A stretch of DNA of 64,000 bases from Vreelandella malpeensis (GTDB taxonomy: Bacteria > Pseudomonadota > Gammaproteobacteria > Pseudomonadales > Halomonadaceae), in NCBI RefSeq assembly GCF_020622355.1, contig NZ_WHVL01000005.1, positions 124,001 to 188,000 of the forward strand, given 5' to 3'. The notes under the pieces were generated by a model. It made no database searches. It worked only from the letters and a program-made list of their open reading frames with translations, and was not told the DNA's origin. A program made the translations under genes and the position numbers. Each line of letters starts with the position of its first letter. Position 1 is the first letter of the stretch. Shown here piece after piece: positions 27,235 to 35,134 of this stretch.

Positions 27235-27286
27235 ACTGATTTTGCAGCGGCTTGTGAATGTTGGCCCAACTCGGCGCAGGCGTCAA
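27068..27286 (-). CDS. Possible Icd/Ash-like leader reading frame
   Basis: 72 codons open across the antisense-RNA leader, from an ATG or alternative start near 27286 (NIHKPLQNQWRGCESP, then RRFFVPAMAGRAWDTFGCAG). Similar frames across C4-type RNAs are often annotated as Icd-like or Ash-family proteins. In P1, icd translation is coupled to ant. It could equally be an accidental frame over a structured RNA. Confidence 0.3.
   Translation of the reverse strand: MTPAPSWANIHKPLQNQWRGCESPTKQKAHSAPRRFFVPAMAGRAWDTFGCAGFPFAPVSHPAYGPPPFVRD
27176..27195 (-). terminator. Terminator hairpin inside the antirepressor leader
   Basis: GCGCC-CCAA-GGCGC followed by six T on the minus strand, located between complementary segments A and B. 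In the P4 model this is where premature termination of the leader would occur. Confidence 0.75.
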
Positions 27287-27370
27287 GCGGTCCCGCTATT
27301 ATGGGGGCGCGCCGGGCGCTTCCCAATCCTGTCGATGGGCCTGTTTGGATTTACAGCTCTTAAGCAAGGC

Positions 27371-27398
27371 AAAAAAAACCCCGCTCAGAGCGGGGTTT
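27371..27398. terminator. Bidirectional terminator upstream of the antirepressor unit
   Basis: The stem CCCCGCTC-A-GAGCGGGG has eight T on the minus side and three on the plus side. It separates the tail operon from the antirepressor leader. Confidence 0.85.
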
Positions 27399-27416
27399 CT
27401 GTATTCTTCGATCACG

Positions 27417-27533
27417 TCAAGCAGCTTGGCGCTGCGACGTAGCCACTAGATGGGCTTCATAGGCCTGATCCAGAAGCTTGCAGATTTCCTCTGCATGATA
27501 CAAAGCTTTTTCGAGCATCTGAGTACGAGTCAT
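27417..27533 (-). CDS. 38-residue small protein
   Basis: ATG 27533 with a perfect GGAGGAG 6 bases upstream; ends at TGA 27417, just before the terminator. Reads MTRTQMLEKALYHAEEICKL then LDQAYEAHLVATSQRQAA: a single amphipathic helix. Too short for family recognition, but the ribosome binding site is among the best in the region, so translation is likely. Confidence 0.55.
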   Translation of the reverse strand: MTRTQMLEKALYHAEEICKLLDQAYEAHLVATSQRQAA

Positions 27534-27553
27534 AGCACTCCTCCACTGTGGAT

Positions 27554-27874
27554 CTACAGGAATGACCGCTTGTCGAGCTCCTCGACCATGCGGTCGAGCA
27601 ACGACTGATCACCCATTTCTATGGCTGCAGCAATTGCTCTAACATGGTTTGCGTATTCATGGGCCTTTGTAACCAGCAAGTTGCTGTCATCATCAAGTGC
27701 CTCAAGCATGGCGCAAAGCTCTCTCAAGTGTTGCGCCATTTGCGTATACGTAGGGTCTTCAAGCTGCAGTACTTCAATCGGAAATTTTTTACAATTTCTG
27801 AGAACCTTGTTAGCTCCGCCGAGGACTGTTCCGTAAATTCTCTGAACCATCCTATCGTCGTGATTTACTATCAC
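27554..27874 (-). CDS. Hypothetical helical protein in the tail operon
   Basis: 106 residues from a GTG at 27874 (AGGGG upstream) or about 98 from ATG 27850. Wholly helical in appearance (MAQHLRELCAMLEALDDDSN, LLDRMVEELDKRSF). GC is lower than in the tail genes and the 180-base gap upstream is AT-rich, so it and the 38-residue gene are probably part of the same inserted block as the antirepressor. No family recognised. Confidence 0.6.
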   Translation of the reverse strand: MIVNHDDRMVQRIYGTVLGGANKVLRNCKKFPIEVLQLEDPTYTQMAQHLRELCAMLEALDDDSNLLVTKAHEYANHVRAIAAAIEMGDQSLLDRMVEELDKRSFL

Positions 27875-28055
27875 TTGAGACCCCTAGCACAATTTATAGT
27901 TCATTTCTTTTTAATTGCATAACGCTAACCTCTGCGAGGTGGCAAGCATACCGCATCGTAACGTATCCATCCACCGTCTTTTTCTACTTATTTTTAAATA
28001 ATCTTCTTTCAAAGACCCTTCATAAAAACATTTAAAAACCTTCAATATCAGCCGA

Positions 28056-28352
28056 CTAGCTTTGCGACAGCGCTGCAAACAGCGTCTCCAGCGCGTCGTC
28101 ATCCTCGGCGACCCCCTCTTCTTCACCGCTCCAGTCGATTAGCACATCATCGAACGCGACTTTCGCACCCTGGGACTGGTACACCGCCGTCGCGATCTGC
28201 GCGGCGTGCACGTCGCTGCGCCGGTCACTGATCGGCGAGAGCTGGTCGAAGGCCATCCAGAAGATCAGCTCGCGCGCGGTCATCGGCGCCTGATGCCCGG
28301 CCAGCTCGGCCAGGGTCTTGCCCAGGCGCAGAGCCAGGGTCATCTGGAACAT
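28056..28352 (-). CDS. Tail assembly chaperone T (expressed by -1 frameshift as GT)
   Basis: 98 residues if started at ATG 28352, but the frame is open upstream to the slippery site in gene G, as for lambda T. The motif APMTARELIFWMAFDQLSPI is typical of lambda gpT-type proteins. In lambda T is made only as the G-T fusion, which coats the tape measure protein and recruits the major tail protein. The acidic C-terminus ends LETLFAALSQS. Confidence 0.85.
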   Translation of the reverse strand: MFQMTLALRLGKTLAELAGHQAPMTARELIFWMAFDQLSPISDRRSDVHAAQIATAVYQSQGAKVAFDDVLIDWSGEEEGVAEDDDALETLFAALSQS

Positions 28353-28369
28353 GAGCCCCGGCTGGTCGG

Positions 28370-28798
28370 TCAGTTTTTTTTTGCGTCTGCCACAGGCGCG
28401 GCACCGGTAATGCCGGCGAGCTCGAACGCAGCGTTCAGGTAGCGGCCGTAGACCGGGCCCCAGTTCGCCGCCACCAGATCGACGTCGTCATCGCTGAAAA
28501 GGCGGTCGTAGGTTTTGGGGTCGATCAGCACCCGCACCAGCATCGCCGCCTCGGGCGTGTGGTCATCGTGGCACTCGATGCGCTCCGCGACCGCCTCGGC
28601 GTTTTCCTCGCTCACCTCTTCCCCCGCCACCGCCTGGAGCCGGGCTTGCCACATCAGCCAGTCATCGCCGCTGGGCTCGCGCACGATGACCTGAGCGCTG
28701 CTGGTGGGCACGTCCATGGTCTTGTGGCGGTAGCCCGCCAAGGGCTGTAGCAGCGCCTGGCGGGCATCAGGGGCAGTGGGCTTCTTGCGGCCCGCCAT
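28370..28798 (-). CDS. Tail assembly chaperone G
   Basis: 142 residues. The ATG at 28798 overlaps the TAA of the major tail protein gene. The protein ends AAPVADAKKN, encoded by the A9 slippery run, immediately before the T frame. Helical, with an acidic centre, like lambda gpG. Acts with GT in tail assembly and is absent from the virion. Confidence 0.85.
   Translation of the reverse strand: MAGRKKPTAPDARQALLQPLAGYRHKTMDVPTSSAQVIVREPSGDDWLMWQARLQAVAGEEVSEENAEAVAERIECHDDHTPEAAMLVRVLIDPKTYDRLFSDDDVDLVAANWGPVYGRYLNAAFELAGITGAAPVADAKKN
28373..28379 (-). other. Programmed -1 ribosomal frameshift site
   Basis: The coding strand has GACGC, nine A, then CTGACC. The last seven bases of the run form A-AAA-AAC in the G frame, a canonical slippery heptamer; slipping back one base reads AAA CTG ACC and enters the T frame, bypassing the TGA two codons later. 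Confidence 0.85.
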
Positions 28799-29271
28799 TA
28801 TTCACCACCCCCGCCCACCGGTGCCGCAGCGTATGTCGGCTTGCCTACCACGCGCAGGTTGAAGGTGCCGCTAGCCACACCGTTCTGGGCAATCTGCCAG
28901 CTATCCTGTCGAACCTGTACCAGCAATTTGACGGACGAGCCCGACTTGAACTTGATATTCATCAAGCGCAACGAATCGTCTGCATCCGCCGCGCGCAAGC
29001 TATCTTGCCCTTCATCGTCGGGCTTCCAGTTGCCGCTGATGGTCAACTCGCCCATCGCCCGCAGGCCGTTCTCCATTTCCTGCTCATCGCTTTCCAGCAC
29101 CGTCATATCGAGATCAGACTTTTGCCCACCCGTGTAGCTGATCTCCTTCGCAGTGGTGGAGATACGTTTCTGATCAGTCGATGGAACAGTGTCCTCGATA
29201 GAATCGACCGCCGCGGCGCTGACCCATACGACTGTGCCAGCAGTCAGTACATACTTCGCTTTACGTGCCAT
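28798..29271 (-). CDS. Major tail protein V
   Basis: 157 residues from ATG 29271 with AGGAGG 8 bases upstream. Beta-rich: YVLTAGTVVWVSAAAVDSIE, SYTGGQKSDLDMTVLESDEQ, and a C-terminal GTFNLRVVGKPTYAAAP. It has the length of the core domain of lambda gpV without the Ig-like extension. Forms the tail tube. Lies directly downstream of a terminator hairpin and upstream of G, in lambda order. Confidence 0.85.
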   Translation of the reverse strand: MARKAKYVLTAGTVVWVSAAAVDSIEDTVPSTDQKRISTTAKEISYTGGQKSDLDMTVLESDEQEMENGLRAMGELTISGNWKPDDEGQDSLRAADADDSLRLMNIKFKSGSSVKLLVQVRQDSWQIAQNGVASGTFNLRVVGKPTYAAAPVGGGGE

Positions 29272-29291
29272 GGTGTTCGCCTCCTGGGCGT

Positions 29292-29313
29292 AAAAAACCC
29301 GCCAGCGGCGGGG
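29292..29313 (-). terminator. Intrinsic terminator directly before the major tail protein gene
   Basis: CCCGCC-GCT-GGCGGG followed by six T on the minus strand; 21 bases before the start codon of V, leaving no room for a promoter. Confidence 0.8.
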
Positions 29314-29318
29314 AGTAG

Positions 29319-29648
29319 TCAATACCAGAGAGTGAGTTCCACCGTGGCTCGGTAGAGCCCGGTGTCGCTCTCGTAGTCCTGCAGTTGCATGAGCTCGCCG
29401 GAGAGCAATGGCGCCAGCGCGTCGATGGCTTGAGCGATGAGCTCTTCGGCGGCCAGAGCAGTGCGGGCGTAGGCATCCACCTGCACGCTGGCCCGGGTCG
29501 CGCCTGCGCCCTCGATCACATCATCACTCGAGCGACTCGGCAGGGAATGCACCAGGTACGGAGCAGCGGTCCCCTGCGGCGCCACGAGCGCATATACCTG
29601 CCCGCTGGCGAGTGCGGCGAGCGCCTGGTAAATCTGCGCCTGGATCAT
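29319..29648 (-). CDS. Tail terminator protein (U-like, DUF3168)
   Basis: 109 residues. Starts MIQAQIYQALAALASGQVYA, with a central PYLVHSLPSRSSDDVIEGAG and RASVQVDAYARTALAAEELI, matching the DUF3168 tail-completion family that caps the tail tube and joins it to the head. Overlaps the stop of the preceding gene by 4 bases. Confidence 0.85.
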   Translation of the reverse strand: MIQAQIYQALAALASGQVYALVAPQGTAAPYLVHSLPSRSSDDVIEGAGATRASVQVDAYARTALAAEELIAQAIDALAPLLSGELMQLQDYESDTGLYRATVELTLWY

Positions 29649-30064
29649 TTCATCAGCACCTTGTCGAGCGCCTCGAGGATCTTGGCGATCGCGGCATCGC
29701 CGGCCTGCTGCTCGGTGGCATCGAACGCCGGGCGAATGAAAGGTGCGGGGGGCATCTTGGAAGTACCCAGCTCCACGAAGCGCCAGTAGAACGCGTTGCT
29801 GCTGTCGTCGCCCTTGCCCCGCTCACGCACCCGCACGCCGGCCGTCGCGCGGCTTTGCTCGCTGACGCGAGCGGTCACAGCGACAATATTCCGGGCCAGC
29901 TTGCCCGAGCGCTTCGGGGCGCGCCGGCGCGCTTCATCGCGCACGACCCCGGCCCCTGCCCGGGCGCCCTGCCGGCGAACCCGGTCGTTCTCTGCGCGGG
30001 TCAGCAGCTTCAGCTCGTTCTCCAGGTTCTGAAGGCCGGAGAAATCCAGGCGCGTGTCGATCAC
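29645..30064 (-). CDS. HK97 gp10-type tail-joining protein
   Basis: 139 residues from GTG 30064, whose GTGA overlaps the upstream stop. Has the family features KSGKL-like RAPKRSGKLARNIVA, FYWRFVELGTSKMPPAPFIR (the conserved EFGT-like and PxPFxRPA motif). Gp10-type proteins sit at the head-tail junction. Longer frame upstream overlaps the previous gene and is not used. Confidence 0.88.
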   Translation of the reverse strand: MIDTRLDFSGLQNLENELKLLTRAENDRVRRQGARAGAGVVRDEARRRAPKRSGKLARNIVAVTARVSEQSRATAGVRVRERGKGDDSSNAFYWRFVELGTSKMPPAPFIRPAFDATEQQAGDAAIAKILEALDKVLMK

Positions 30065-30381
30065 TGCTTCACCCCCCGGGTGCACATGCACCGCAGCTCG
30101 GTTCGCCGCGCATCGGGCAGCGGCGCGACAATGGTGTAGACGTCGGCCCCGCGCACCAAGCGCATACCCGCCTCGATGCCCGGGCGGTACCGCATGAGGA
30201 TCTCCGCCGTCACCTCCGCCTGCTCGGCGCTGGCCGACAGGAAGGCGCGACCACTGACACCCCGTACTTCGGCCCAAATCTTGCGCACGTCCTGCCACTC
30301 CTGAACCACGCCGCCGATGGCGTCGCGGGTCTCGACATAGGCCTGCAGGGTCAGGCGGTCTCTCAGGCGTCCGGCTCTCAT
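30061..30381 (-). CDS. Head-tail adaptor / head closure protein
   Basis: 106 residues from ATG 30381, with AGGGGGG upstream. MRAGRLRDRLTLQAYVETRD and GRAFLSASAEQAEVTAEILM are typical of the SPP1 gp16 / head-tail joining family (DUF-type Phage_H_T_join). Small beta barrel that closes the portal. Order between the connector and gp10 is standard. Confidence 0.85.
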   Translation of the reverse strand: MRAGRLRDRLTLQAYVETRDAIGGVVQEWQDVRKIWAEVRGVSGRAFLSASAEQAEVTAEILMRYRPGIEAGMRLVRGADVYTIVAPLPDARRTELRCMCTRGVKQ

Positions 30382-30415
30382 ACGCCCCCCTTTTTTTACA
30401 ATCGACTTATTCAAT

Positions 30416-30976
30416 TCAGCCGACAGAGTGAATTCGGTACGGCGCTAATAGCATGTCAACGCCCATGGGAACCGTGCTAGAGGATGATCCGATCACCACG
30501 CTCTCGCGGTTTTCGTACCAGTGGCCAACTAGCAGCAGAAGTGCCACTTGAACATCTGACGGGGTTTCGTCCGCGCCAGCCGTGGCGGTGATGGTGATGC
30601 ACTCCGGCTCATCAGTGGTGCGAGGCCACTGGCTACCCCACTGCGGTGCCAACGTGGGGTAGATGCTGCGGGTGTCCAGACGCAAGGCCTCTGCCTCGAG
30701 CGAGTGCTCGTCACCGCCCGGACCGATGTAGTCGAGCGACTCGACGGCCACGACCGGCGTCCAGGGAAGTTCGATCTTGCCAGCGCCCGGTGGGAACGCA
30801 TCGAGCACCAGCGTTTTGATGCGTGTCGCCAGTGTGGTCTGAGTCGCGTGTTCGGCGTACTGATAGGCGGCGTCGATCAGCCCTTGAATGAGCACGTCTT
30901 CATCGGTGTACGCCTCGGCCTCCTCTTCGGTGATCGCCAGTCGGAGGTGCAGCTTGGCGCGGGTCAGCGTGAGCAT
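30416..30976 (-). CDS. Head-tail connector protein (gp6-like)
   Basis: 186 residues. LTRAKLHLRLAITEEEAEAY, DEDVLIQGLIDAAYQYAEHA and the C-terminal DVQVALLLLVGHWYENRES are the helical signature of HK97 gp6 / phi29-type connectors, which form a ring below the portal. Confidence 0.88.
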   Translation of the reverse strand: MLTLTRAKLHLRLAITEEEAEAYTDEDVLIQGLIDAAYQYAEHATQTTLATRIKTLVLDAFPPGAGKIELPWTPVVAVESLDYIGPGGDEHSLEAEALRLDTRSIYPTLAPQWGSQWPRTTDEPECITITATAGADETPSDVQVALLLLVGHWYENRESVVIGSSSSTVPMGVDMLLAPYRIHSVG

Positions 30977-31047
30977 TCAGGGACTCTCGAGTGTTTGAAA
31001 CGAGACTGCCGCCCGAAGGCGGCAGCGTTGAGTGAGCGCCAGACAGG

Positions 31048-31281
31048 CTAGACCTTGTCTGCGCCTTCGGTACCCTTGACCGGCTTGGCCGCGGCAGGTT
31101 TACCGGCCTCGGCCTTGGCCGCCATGGCAGCCTCTTGCACCGGCACGGCGATCTTGCGCTCTTTCATCTGCGCGGCCTTGTCCGCCGGGAAGCCGGCGCG
31201 GTCGCCCTTGGCGTAACGGCCATAGGGTTTGAGGAAAAGCACGGTGGTCAGCTGAGGCGCTGATTTGTTGACGATGGCCAT
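31048..31281 (-). CDS. Small phage head-region protein
   Basis: 77 residues from ATG 31281 with GAGGTG upstream. Beta-rich start (SAPQLTTVLFLKPYGRYAKG) and a Lys/Ala-rich disordered end. Similar small genes commonly lie between the capsid and connector genes; exact role unknown. Confidence 0.65.
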   Translation of the reverse strand: MAIVNKSAPQLTTVLFLKPYGRYAKGDRAGFPADKAAQMKERKIAVPVQEAAMAAKAEAGKPAAAKPVKGTEGADKV

Positions 31282-31360
31282 GGGTGGCACCTCGAGATTA
31301 TGGGGTCAGAACGACCGCCCGCGCGGCGCGGGCGGCGTGGCAAGGCTTGAACGCGCCGGG

Positions 31361-32656
31361 TTACCAGGTAACGCCGGTGCCCAGCACCAGGCCTTCGGGG
31401 TGACGGAAAGCGATGTCGTGCTCGCTGACCACCCGCAGCAGCGACTGGTTGCGCGCGAACGCGGATACCAGGTTGCCCTGGGCGTCCTTGTAGGTAGCCT
31501 CGCGGCTGAAGTCGATGGTCATGGTGTCGCTGTCGCCGATCACCACATCGTTGAAGTCGGCAAAGTAGATCTCCGACTCGTTGTTGTTGCCGGCCTCGGA
31601 GGTGTCCAGGTTGACCGGGATCGTGGTGGTGTGGCGAATCGGGTAACCCTTGAGCTGGCCCTGAGCCATTTCCGGGTAGACCTTGTTGCCGTTGCCATCA
31701 CGAAGGCCGAAGAGTTTCATGTAGGTGCGCGGCGACAGGCCCCAGCCCGGGGTGATCAGCAGACTGTCGCTCTCCATCAGCTTGAGCATCAGGCCGTCGA
31801 GGTAGGTGTCGATGGTCTGCAGATCGGCGGTACCTTCCCACGGCACGACACGGCCTTCGCGCTGACACACCGCCCGGAAACCGGTAGGCGTGTCGTTGGT
31901 GCCGTCGTCGCGCAGAAACCCTTTGTCCTCGCGCACCGCCATGCTGGCGAGCATGTCGTTCAGGAAGATCTGCTCGACCTGGAAGCCCGCGCGTCCAATC
32001 AACTGGTTGCTCATCGGCACCAGTGTGATCATGGTCTTGGCAGTCAGCTTGACGTCGTCAGTGCTGGCCTCGGACGCGAGCACATCGGCGCCCTCGCCTA
32101 CGTAGCCGGACGTGGCGCCGGACGCCATGCGCGGGATACTCAGGTTGCCGTTGGGCAGCGGCATGGAGCGGGCACCCAGGCTGCGCACGATGGTCTTCGG
32201 GCGCAGCAGTTCGATCACCTCGTCGTGCAGGTTCTCCGGAACCAGTGAACCACCGGAATTGGCACTGGTGTCGATCGCCATGGCGACGTCGGCGTCGCCG
32301 ATCTCGCCGCTGGCGAACTTGGACGCCAGCTGCATATCGCCCTTGCCGGCGGCGACGGCCATCGCCATGCGCGCCACCTTGGCGCCGGTGTACTGCTTGA
32401 GTTCCGGCTTGGTGTGTACCACCGGGGCGCGGCCGCCACCGAAAGTCGTCACCGGCTGGGATGCCGCGGCGTTCATCCGCTCGATGTTCTCGGCCCGCGC
32501 CAGCTTGGTGGAGACCTGGTCAAACTCGGCGGCGAGCTTGTCGAATTCAGCCAGCTGCTCTTCGTTGAGTTCACCGGCTTCGGCTTCGATCTCGGCCAGG
32601 GCCTGCACTTGCGCGTTGATCTCGGCACGCTTGCGGCGGAGTTCTTCAATGCCCAT
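31361..32656 (-). CDS. Major capsid protein (HK97 fold)
   Basis: 431 residues. The first 85 or so are a charged coiled-coil delta domain (RRKRAEINAQVQALAEIEAE) expected to be cut off by the prohead protease. The body has DTSANSGGSLVPENLHDEVI, TAKTMITLVPMSNQLIGRAG, and IDFSREATYKDAQGNLVSAF, the usual HK97-family landmarks. Follows the protease gene and a terminator hairpin; SD AAGAGGAA. Confidence 0.95.
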   Translation of the reverse strand: MGIEELRRKRAEINAQVQALAEIEAEAGELNEEQLAEFDKLAAEFDQVSTKLARAENIERMNAAASQPVTTFGGGRAPVVHTKPELKQYTGAKVARMAMAVAAGKGDMQLASKFASGEIGDADVAMAIDTSANSGGSLVPENLHDEVIELLRPKTIVRSLGARSMPLPNGNLSIPRMASGATSGYVGEGADVLASEASTDDVKLTAKTMITLVPMSNQLIGRAGFQVEQIFLNDMLASMAVREDKGFLRDDGTNDTPTGFRAVCQREGRVVPWEGTADLQTIDTYLDGLMLKLMESDSLLITPGWGLSPRTYMKLFGLRDGNGNKVYPEMAQGQLKGYPIRHTTTIPVNLDTSEAGNNNESEIYFADFNDVVIGDSDTMTIDFSREATYKDAQGNLVSAFARNQSLLRVVSEHDIAFRHPEGLVLGTGVTW

Positions 32657-32682
32657 GGGGGTATTCCTCTTCGTTTAGGTAC

Positions 32683-32705
32683 AAAAAAGGCGGCTCGTGG
32701 CCGCC
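32683..32705 (-). terminator. Intrinsic terminator directly before the capsid gene
   Basis: GGCGGC-CACGA-GCCGCC followed by six T on the minus strand, ending 27 bases before the capsid start. It may tune stoichiometry or be overridden by antitermination. Confidence 0.8.
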
Positions 32706-32727
32706 ATGGTGTTGCTCCGCCGCGTGG

Positions 32728-33666
32728 CTAGAGCTGACTGCTGGTATCCAGCGCCCGCGCCTGGGCGCGAATGCTGCGGGTGTTTCGGGTCGTGATGCCG
32801 GTGTTGGTGGTGTAGCGCTCGGCCGCGGCGTTGATCGCGTCCTGAGCCGTAGCCACCTCATCGATAAGATTGGCGGCGAGCGCCTCGCGCGGACGGTAAA
32901 GCCGAGCTTGTGTGTCGACCACGGCGCCGACCTCGAGGCCGCGATAGCTGGCCACCGACTCTGTGAACTCGGCGTAGCTGCCATCGAGCATGGCGTTGAT
33001 CTCCTGAACGGCCTGGTCGGTAATGGGCTCGTGGGGCGACATGTTGTTCTTGTGGTCGCCGCGGTAGTAGGTGTTGAAGGTGATGCCCATCTCGCTTTCC
33101 ATGCGGCTTACTTCGTAGGTTTCGATAATTACGCCGATGGAGCCCACTCCCGCCGTGGGGCTGGCGATGATGCGAGAACAAGCCGCCGCCAGGTAGTAGC
33201 CCGCCGAGTAGGCGGCGAAGTTGACCAGTGCGGTGATGGGCTTGATGGAGGTGCACGCGCGGATGAAGTCAGCGAGCTCCTTGCAGCCCATGGCCTGGCC
33301 ACCACCGGTGTGAAAGTCGAGGAAGATCTCTTCGACGAGCTCGTGCTTGAGAGCTGCGTTGATCTGGCTGCGCAGCTTCTCGTAGGAAACCATCTCTTCG
33401 CAGGCGGCGTTGATCTGCCCGCGGCGCGCTACCAGCACGCCCTGCACCGGGATGATGGCAATGCGCCCAGAGACGTTGAGGCGCTGCAGTTCTCGTTCGC
33501 CATCGTGACCAGTGTCCATACCCAGGGCCTGAGGCATATCGTGGGCCCTGCCAAGTAGCCGGGGCTCGAGCACGCTACGCACGGCCTGCACCAGCGTGGG
33601 GGTGGCGAACAGGGGGGTGTTGAACACCATCGACGCGATGTGCGGGTAGTTGATCATTGCGTGCAT
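32728..33666 (-). CDS. Prohead maturation protease, S49 (SppA-like)
   Basis: 312 residues from ATG 33666 (another ATG at 33657). S49 features: GRIAIIPVQGVLVARRG, EIFLDFHTGGGQAMGCKELA, the nucleophile serine in VNFAAYSAGYYLAAACSRII and GVGSIGVI. The family cuts the capsid delta domain. It overlaps the portal gene by 13 bases. The C-terminal 40 residues are a basic tail. Confidence 0.92.
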   Translation of the reverse strand: MHAMINYPHIASMVFNTPLFATPTLVQAVRSVLEPRLLGRAHDMPQALGMDTGHDGERELQRLNVSGRIAIIPVQGVLVARRGQINAACEEMVSYEKLRSQINAALKHELVEEIFLDFHTGGGQAMGCKELADFIRACTSIKPITALVNFAAYSAGYYLAAACSRIIASPTAGVGSIGVIIETYEVSRMESEMGITFNTYYRGDHKNNMSPHEPITDQAVQEINAMLDGSYAEFTESVASYRGLEVGAVVDTQARLYRPREALAANLIDEVATAQDAINAAAERYTTNTGITTRNTRSIRAQARALDTSSQL

Positions 33667-34937
33667 GCGAGTATTCCCTCGATCTCTTTCATTTGTTGGG
33701 GCGTGGCGTTGAGCGACTGCCCCATCTTCTGGGAGTCGACCATGTTCATGGGTGTCAGGTATCGGTCGCCGCCGGCGATCGGCGGCATGTTCTCGAGTCG
33801 CCGGATGTCGTTGACGCTGAGCCAGCCCCACTGGCGTGCGATTGCGTAGGCCTCGAAGCGGCTCTTCTGATCACCACGCAAGAGACCCGAAACGTTGAAT
33901 TCGATGTAGAGGTTCTTGCGCTCTTCGGGCAGCAGGAGGTCGCGCATCATGGCGGCCTCTTTACGCTTGATCCATGGCATCAGGGTGTAGATGACGAACT
34001 GAAGCCCCAGGTGCTCGATGTTGTTGAACGTGGCCTTGTCCAGGTGCTGGATCATGTTGGGCGCGACCCGGTACAACCGGCAGACCTCGACCACGCCGAA
34101 GTTGCGAGACTCGAGCAACTGCGCCTTCTCGTTGTCCATTGCCAACTGCTTGTACTGCATGCCCTCCTGAAGCAGCGCGACCGAGAAGGCGTTGCGAAGG
34201 CCGCCACCGTGGCGCTCCGTAAACTTTTCGAGCAGCCGGTCTACCTTGGCTTGATCGGCAATGGCCGGCGCTTCGCGCGGGCGTTCGATCACCCCGGCCA
34301 TCGTGGCGCCGCGCTGGAACACCGCCGAGGCGTGCTGCTCGGTCGCCATAGCCAAACCGATGGTGTCGGCGTTGGTGGCGATCGGTGAGACACCCAGGTA
34401 ACCGTCGAGCGAGAAGCCTTTGACGTGGTGCACCGAGCGCATCGGCAGAATCTGGTCGCTGTAGTCGATGAGCTGGTAATACGGCAGCCCGTCCGGGCCT
34501 TTCAGCACGCGCATCTTCTTCGGGTGCACAGGAATCAGCTCGGTCGGGTAGCCGGCGCCATCCCGCTCGATCAGCGAGAACTCGTTGCCCTCGAGCGTGA
34601 GACTGCCCATACCCTGCTCGTAGTACTCGAACGAGGTGTCCTTCTTGTTGGGCTGGTTGTGGATCACGTCATAGAGCGGGTGATCGGTGGCGCGCTCGCG
34701 GCCGCCGTCGCTGTCCCGCCGGTAAAGCTCGCAGGGCAGCTGCGCCACCGACTCGGCCAGCAGGGTGACGCAGGCACGCAGGGCACTGACGCCCAGGGCG
34801 TTCTCGGTCGTCACCATGGTGCCGGCGGCACTCTGTCGCCCACGCCGGGCGCTGACCCAGTTGCCGGTCCAGTCCTGCCCGCTGCGCTTGCTGCCATGCG
34901 CCGTGCCGGATGATTTGAAGAAGCTCGGCATGAACAT
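33654..34937 (-). CDS. Portal protein (HK97 type)
   Basis: 427 residues from ATG 34937 with AAGGAG 8 bases upstream. Typical landmarks: LRACVTLLAESVAQLPCELY, HPLYDVIHNQPNKKDTSFEY, SVHHVKGFSLDGYLGVSPI, VVEVCRLYRVAPNMIQHLDK, GWLSVNDIRRLENMPPIAGG. Dodecameric DNA gate of the head. The serine at the start of some family members is not special here. Very safe call. Confidence 0.95.
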   Translation of the reverse strand: MFMPSFFKSSGTAHGSKRSGQDWTGNWVSARRGRQSAAGTMVTTENALGVSALRACVTLLAESVAQLPCELYRRDSDGGRERATDHPLYDVIHNQPNKKDTSFEYYEQGMGSLTLEGNEFSLIERDGAGYPTELIPVHPKKMRVLKGPDGLPYYQLIDYSDQILPMRSVHHVKGFSLDGYLGVSPIATNADTIGLAMATEQHASAVFQRGATMAGVIERPREAPAIADQAKVDRLLEKFTERHGGGLRNAFSVALLQEGMQYKQLAMDNEKAQLLESRNFGVVEVCRLYRVAPNMIQHLDKATFNNIEHLGLQFVIYTLMPWIKRKEAAMMRDLLLPEERKNLYIEFNVSGLLRGDQKSRFEAYAIARQWGWLSVNDIRRLENMPPIAGGDRYLTPMNMVDSQKMGQSLNATPQQMKEIEGILACTQ

Positions 34938-35134
34938 CAGCGATCTCCTTCGTCTTCGGCCATGGGCGCGGGCGGTACGTTCTGGGCAGCCGCCCGGGAG
35001 GCGAGCCACGACCAGAGAAGGCAGAAGGCGCCAGCGACCATGTAGCCGACGGCGGGCAGTACCAGCCACGCGCCAAAGGCCACCAGCGCGACACCCAACA
35101 GGCCCACGGTAAAGATGATGAGGTTGATCAGCAT
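34937..35134 (-). CDS. Small two-helix membrane protein
   Basis: 65 residues. Two membrane segments (about 3-25 and 28-46), then a short polar tail [12 protein letters not shown]. The stop overlaps the portal start (ATGA) and its start overlaps the terminase end. Position between terminase and portal is unusual for a holin; role unknown. Could be an accessory lysis or exclusion protein. Confidence 0.65.
   Translation of the reverse strand: MLINLIIFTVGLLGVALVAFGAWLVLPAVGYMVAGAFCLLWSWLASRAAAQNVPPAPMAEDEGDR

Noticed and set aside
27911..28126. 71-codon minus-strand frame between the tail chaperones and the helical protein
   Set aside because: Overlaps the end of the T frame, AT-rich, rich in Arg/Lys, no ribosome binding site.
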